Below are positions 61,448 through 64,000 of a stretch of 64,000 bases of DNA, piece after piece. The position numbers and the translations under genes are program-made. Under the pieces are notes generated by a model. The model had not been told where the DNA came from. It ran no database searches and saw only the letters and a list, made by a program, of their open reading frames with translations. This DNA comes from Nitratireductor sp. (GTDB lineage Bacteria; Pseudomonadota; Alphaproteobacteria; Rhizobiales; Rhizobiaceae), in NCBI GenBank assembly GCA_020637805.1, contig JACKJU010000006.1:62001-126000 (forward strand), given 5' to 3'. Numbering within the stretch: the first letter of the stretch is position 1; every line of letters begins with the position of its first letter.

Positions 61448-62308
61448 TTGTCCGCCGGACCGGTTCGCACGCTCGATCAGTTGTTGAACGGTGCTGCCGC
61501 CAGGTTGCACGAGGCCGGGTGCCTGGACAGCCGCACGGATGCGCGAATGCTTCTTGCCGCGGCATTGGGATGCGACACGGCGGGATTGATTTCGAGACTG
61601 CGTGACGTGGCGGACGCGGCAGAAGCGGAAAGGTTCGAGGCTTTCATCGGTGAACGCATGTCCGGCAAACCCGTCCACCGGATTCTGGGGCGGCGGGAGT
61701 TTTTCGGACGCGAATTCGTACTGAACGAAGCGGCGCTGGAACCGCGTCCCGATACCGAGCTTCTTGTCGAGACCGTTCTTGCCGACTGGCGCGGGCAGAA
61801 GGGCGAAATCAGCTTCTGCGAAGTCGGCACCGGCAGCGGTGCCGTCTGCGTCACCCTTCTTTGCGAAATCGCGAATGCTATTGCGACCGGCACGGATATC
61901 AGTGCAAGGGCGCTCGAATGCACGAAGGCAAATGCAGACCGACTGCTAACTTCGGGCAGGCTGGAACTCGTGGAAACCGATTGTCTCGAAGAAGTTTCGG
62001 GTCCGTTCAATTTCATCGTCTCCAACCCGCCATATATACCAAGCGGTGATATTGCGGGTCTTGACCGGGAAGTGCGCGAGCATGATCCGTTGATCGCGCT
62101 GGATGGTGGCGAGGACGGCCTCGACTTCTATCGCAAGCTGTTGTCGCAGGCGCAAAGCCGCCTTGTTCCGGGAGGGCGGGTCTATCTCGAGACGGGCCAC
62201 GATCAGCATGCCGGGATCGAGCGCATTGCTGCCGCAGGTGGGTGGAACCTGGTCTCGGCGCTGAACGATCTGGCCGGCCTGCCCAGGACAATGGTCTTTT
62301 CAATCTGA
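61448..62308 (+). CDS. prmC: peptide chain release factor N5-glutamine methyltransferase
   Basis: A 286-residue SAM enzyme that methylates the glutamine of the release-factor GGQ. The NPPY catalytic motif is at 193-196, and the SAM motif EVGTGSGAVCV near 125-135. The N-terminal five-helix domain is present. The start is TTG at 61448, just after the prfA stop, with GAGGAA upstream; no ATG gives a full-length protein. Confidence 0.95.
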   Translation: MSAGPVRTLDQLLNGAAARLHEAGCLDSRTDARMLLAAALGCDTAGLISRLRDVADAAEAERFEAFIGERMSGKPVHRILGRREFFGREFVLNEAALEPRPDTELLVETVLADWRGQKGEISFCEVGTGSGAVCVTLLCEIANAIATGTDISARALECTKANADRLLTSGRLELVETDCLEEVSGPFNFIVSNPPYIPSGDIAGLDREVREHDPLIALDGGEDGLDFYRKLLSQAQSRLVPGGRVYLETGHDQHAGIERIAAAGGWNLVSALNDLAGLPRTMVFSI

Positions 62309-62810
62309 GAATCTGCGGGCAGCCGGGCCGTTGCGCTGCTGCAACTGTTCACCGGTTTCGTTAAGCCTGCGACAAGAAAGGGCTTGGAATCGCCATAATA
62401 ACTGGCTAGATAACTGTCAGAGCAGATGCTGCCGAATGAGTCGCAGACAGCTTTTTCCGCTTCCCAACACACATATTGTCATGGCCGGTTCCGGTCGTGT
62501 GAATAACAAGGGCAAGATAAACCCGGGGTTGGCGAGCGAGGGACGGCGGGGGCCGTATCGAAGTGGGGAGCAGTCGCGAAATTTAATGCAACCGGATTTC
62601 CGGTGTCGCGTCATTGCTGCCGGCGGGGCAGCTTGCGAATAGGGATAGACCGCAGTTCAGCAATTCAAAGCCTGTCAGGGTGATGCCAAGGCGAATTCCG
62701 GGTATCGGGCCGGCAGGTCTCGACCAGAAAGACATATCTTTGCCGCGTCGCGGGTATTCCGTTTCCCGCCGTCTGTGCAGAACTGATTCAAACGGAACAT
62801 CGGGAAATTC
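62309..62810. other. 502-bp intergenic region between prmC and the DUF4167 gene
   Basis: No gene is supported on either strand. There is a short GC-rich hairpin near 62625 (GCTGCC-GGCGG-GGCAGC), and the DUF4167 gene is expected to be transcribed from within this stretch. I see no known RNA family. Confidence 0.6.
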
Positions 62811-63470
62811 ATGAGGCAACCTCAGCAAAACAAGAACCGCATGCGGAATCGCAGAAGCAAGCAGACCAATCCGCTTAACCGCAATTTCGAAAGCAATGGA
62901 CCGGACGTAAAGATCCGCGGCAATGCGGCCCATATCGCCGAGAAGTATACGTCGCTTGCACGCGATGCTCAGTCTTCGGGCGATCACGTGATGGCGGAAA
63001 ACTACCTTCAGCATGCGGAACACTACAATCGCCTGATTGCAGCGGCCAATGCCCAGAAGGAAGTCAACCGGTCCGAAAATCAGCCGCAGCCCGACTTCTC
63101 CAATGACGAAGACGGACAGGAACAGTCCGCTGCCAATGATGACGGCAACACCAGGGACGAAGCAGCCGCTTCGGCTTCGGGAGATGATGGCAACAAGCGC
63201 AACCGGCGCGAACGCCGTCCGCGCAAGCCGCGCAACAATGATGAGGGCGAGCAGGCCGACACCGGCAGTGACGCCGTCGAGGCCTCTTCGGACAGCGACG
63301 ATGCCGACGATGAAGCCGGCAGCAAGGCTGCATCGAACGGAAACGGCAATGGCCGCAAACGGTCGCGCACCCGCGACGACAAGCAGGCCGCAGCCAAGAA
63401 GCCCAGCATGGAGGGTGTGAGCGAGGACGCTGCCGGCCTTCCGGAGAGCATTCTGGGCGGAGCCGCCTGA
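62811..63470 (+). CDS. DUF4167 domain-containing protein
   Basis: 219 residues. The conserved DUF4167 part is at the N-terminus (NPLNRNFESNGPDVKIRGNA, then AEKYTSLARDAQSSGDHVMAENYLQHAEHY). After residue 85 the protein is low-complexity, rich in Asp, Glu, Asn, Lys and Arg, and probably disordered. The family is restricted to alphaproteobacteria; an RNA-related role is often assumed but not shown. It is followed by a strong terminator. Confidence 0.93.
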   Translation: MRQPQQNKNRMRNRRSKQTNPLNRNFESNGPDVKIRGNAAHIAEKYTSLARDAQSSGDHVMAENYLQHAEHYNRLIAAANAQKEVNRSENQPQPDFSNDEDGQEQSAANDDGNTRDEAAASASGDDGNKRNRRERRPRKPRNNDEGEQADTGSDAVEASSDSDDADDEAGSKAASNGNGNGRKRSRTRDDKQAAAKKPSMEGVSEDAAGLPESILGGAA

Positions 63471-63500
63471 TCGCACTTCGCACAATGCGGATTGAACATA

Positions 63501-63530
63501 AAAAACCCGGCCATTCGTGCCGGGTTTTTG
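63501..63530 (+). terminator. factor-independent terminator of the DUF4167 gene
   Basis: AAAAACCCGGC (63501-63511) pairs with GCCGGGTTTTT (63519-63529) around CATTCGT. The T-run is inside the distal arm. It starts 30 nt after the stop codon. The symmetric A/T ends would also allow action on the minus strand. Confidence 0.92.
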
Positions 63531-63560
63531 CTTTTTGGTAATGGTCAACAAGCCGCAGCC

Positions 63561-63589
63561 CTTTAACCGCAGCGCGCACATTCCCATAT
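63561..63589 (+). promoter_or_regulatory. candidate heat-shock (sigma-32) promoter of clpB
   Basis: CTTTAA (63561-63566), then 15 bp, then TCCCATAT (63582-63589). This matches the sigma-32 consensus CTTGAA / CCCCATnT at five of six and seven of eight positions. It lies about 90 bp before the clpB start codon and after the upstream terminator. Confidence 0.6.
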
Positions 63590-63680
63590 GAAGTTCATAG
63601 CGGGCCCGCCGGTTCGGGGGCCTTGTCTTCAATCGCTTTCGCCGTGCCTCCAGAAGGGCGGCGGGACCAGGAGATGAAAA

Positions 63681-64000
63681 ATGGATATCGAGAAATATTC
63701 CGACAGGGTGAAGGGATTCATCCAGAGCGCGCAGACAGCTGCGCTTTCAGAGGGACATCAGCATTTCACGGCCGAGCAGCTTCTCAAGGTATTGCTGCAG
63801 GACGAGGAAGGCCTCGCCGCCTCCTTGATCAGGAAGGCTGGTGGCAGGGCGAAGGACGCCCTCATGGCAACCGAGCTCGCGCTCGACAAGCTGCCGAAAG
63901 TTTCGGGCGGCAACGGCCAGCTTTATCTGTCCCAGCCATTGGCAAAGGTGTTTTCGACCGCCGAAACGGCGGCTGACAAAGCAGGCGATTCGTACGTCAC
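63681..64000 (+). CDS. clpB: ATP-dependent chaperone ClpB, N-terminal part (runs off the window)
   Basis: The first 106 codons of a ClpB disaggregase are seen, up to the end of the window. They form the double Clp-N repeat (MDIEKYSDRVKGFIQSAQTAA, then GHQHFTAEQLLKVLLQDEEGL), which binds aggregated substrate. AGGAG (63669-63673) precedes the ATG with seven bases between. A sigma-32-type promoter upstream fits heat induction. ClpA is excluded by the DIEKYSDR start and the ClpB-type spacing. Confidence 0.93.
   Translation, partial: MDIEKYSDRVKGFIQSAQTAALSEGHQHFTAEQLLKVLLQDEEGLAASLIRKAGGRAKDALMATELALDKLPKVSGGNGQLYLSQPLAKVFSTAETAADKAGDSYV

Noticed and set aside
1..64000. CRISPR array, toxin-antitoxin or phage-defence module
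   Set aside because: No regularly spaced repeats, Cas, restriction, retron or toxin-like genes were found on either strand.

Overview
The window reads as a chromosomal segment of an alphaproteobacterium, most likely of the Hyphomicrobiales (Rhizobiales), near the Phyllobacteriaceae/Rhizobiaceae. The reasons are gene content and order: CobS/CobT-type cobaltochelatase beside a J-domain protein and BolA; aroK-aroB-CorC/HlyC; xerD-accA; argJ-GNAT-mutT; grxC-nitrilase-DUF1178-ubiG-lysC-ptsP-prfA-prmC-DUF4167-clpB; CarD, FdxA and RpoH. I see no phage, transposase, plasmid or CRISPR signature. Taxonomy is inferred from synteny and not from any marker search.

Region 1 (1-15.2 kb) is the accessory, catabolic part. 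A non-pyrrolysine MttB-family methyltransferase gene is followed by a seven-gene polyol operon: solute-binding protein, two permeases, ATPase, sorbitol-type SDR dehydrogenase, mannitol-type long-chain dehydrogenase and HAD phosphatase. It imports and oxidises sugar alcohols, probably to ketohexoses. Facing it is a second cluster on the minus strand: DctP, DctQ and DctM subunits of a TRAP transporter, a dihydrodipicolinate-synthase-like lyase/aldolase and a ribokinase-like PfkB kinase. A GntR/FCD regulator is transcribed divergently from it. Both binding-protein genes are followed by a strong intercistronic stem-loop.

Region 2 (15.2-31.6 kb) carries tRNA-Arg(CCT), an agmatinase-type ureohydrolase, UDP-glucose dehydrogenase, an M48 lipoprotein protease, rpoH, carD, fdxA, a DUF3108 protein, an amidoligase-like enzyme with a small secreted protein, a TadG-like VWA protein, an SUV3-type helicase, an S4 protein, rpmB and a queuosine-precursor transporter. 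The last has a candidate preQ1-I-type leader that overlaps its ribosome binding site and start codon.

Region 3 (31.6-47.5 kb) has a phytase-like esterase, cobT/cobS, a J-domain protein, bolA, a CorC-type transporter, aroB/aroK, a 48-residue membrane protein, xerD, accA, an L,D-transpeptidase lipoprotein, a sulfotransferase and secA. Region 4 (47.5-64 kb) has a parvulin, argJ, GNAT, mutT, two small Flp-type pilin-like genes, a methyltransferase, comF, grxC, a nitrilase, DUF1178, ubiG, lysC, ptsP, prfA, prmC, DUF4167 and the 5' end of clpB behind a likely heat-shock promoter.

Most of the window is ordinary core genome. The observations most worth following are the preQ1-like leader, the stand-alone amidoligase, two overlapping mutually exclusive hairpins before ugd, a dispersed intergenic palindrome, and the TRAP/lyase/kinase cluster with an altered substrate motif. 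I did not find a clearly new multi-gene system.
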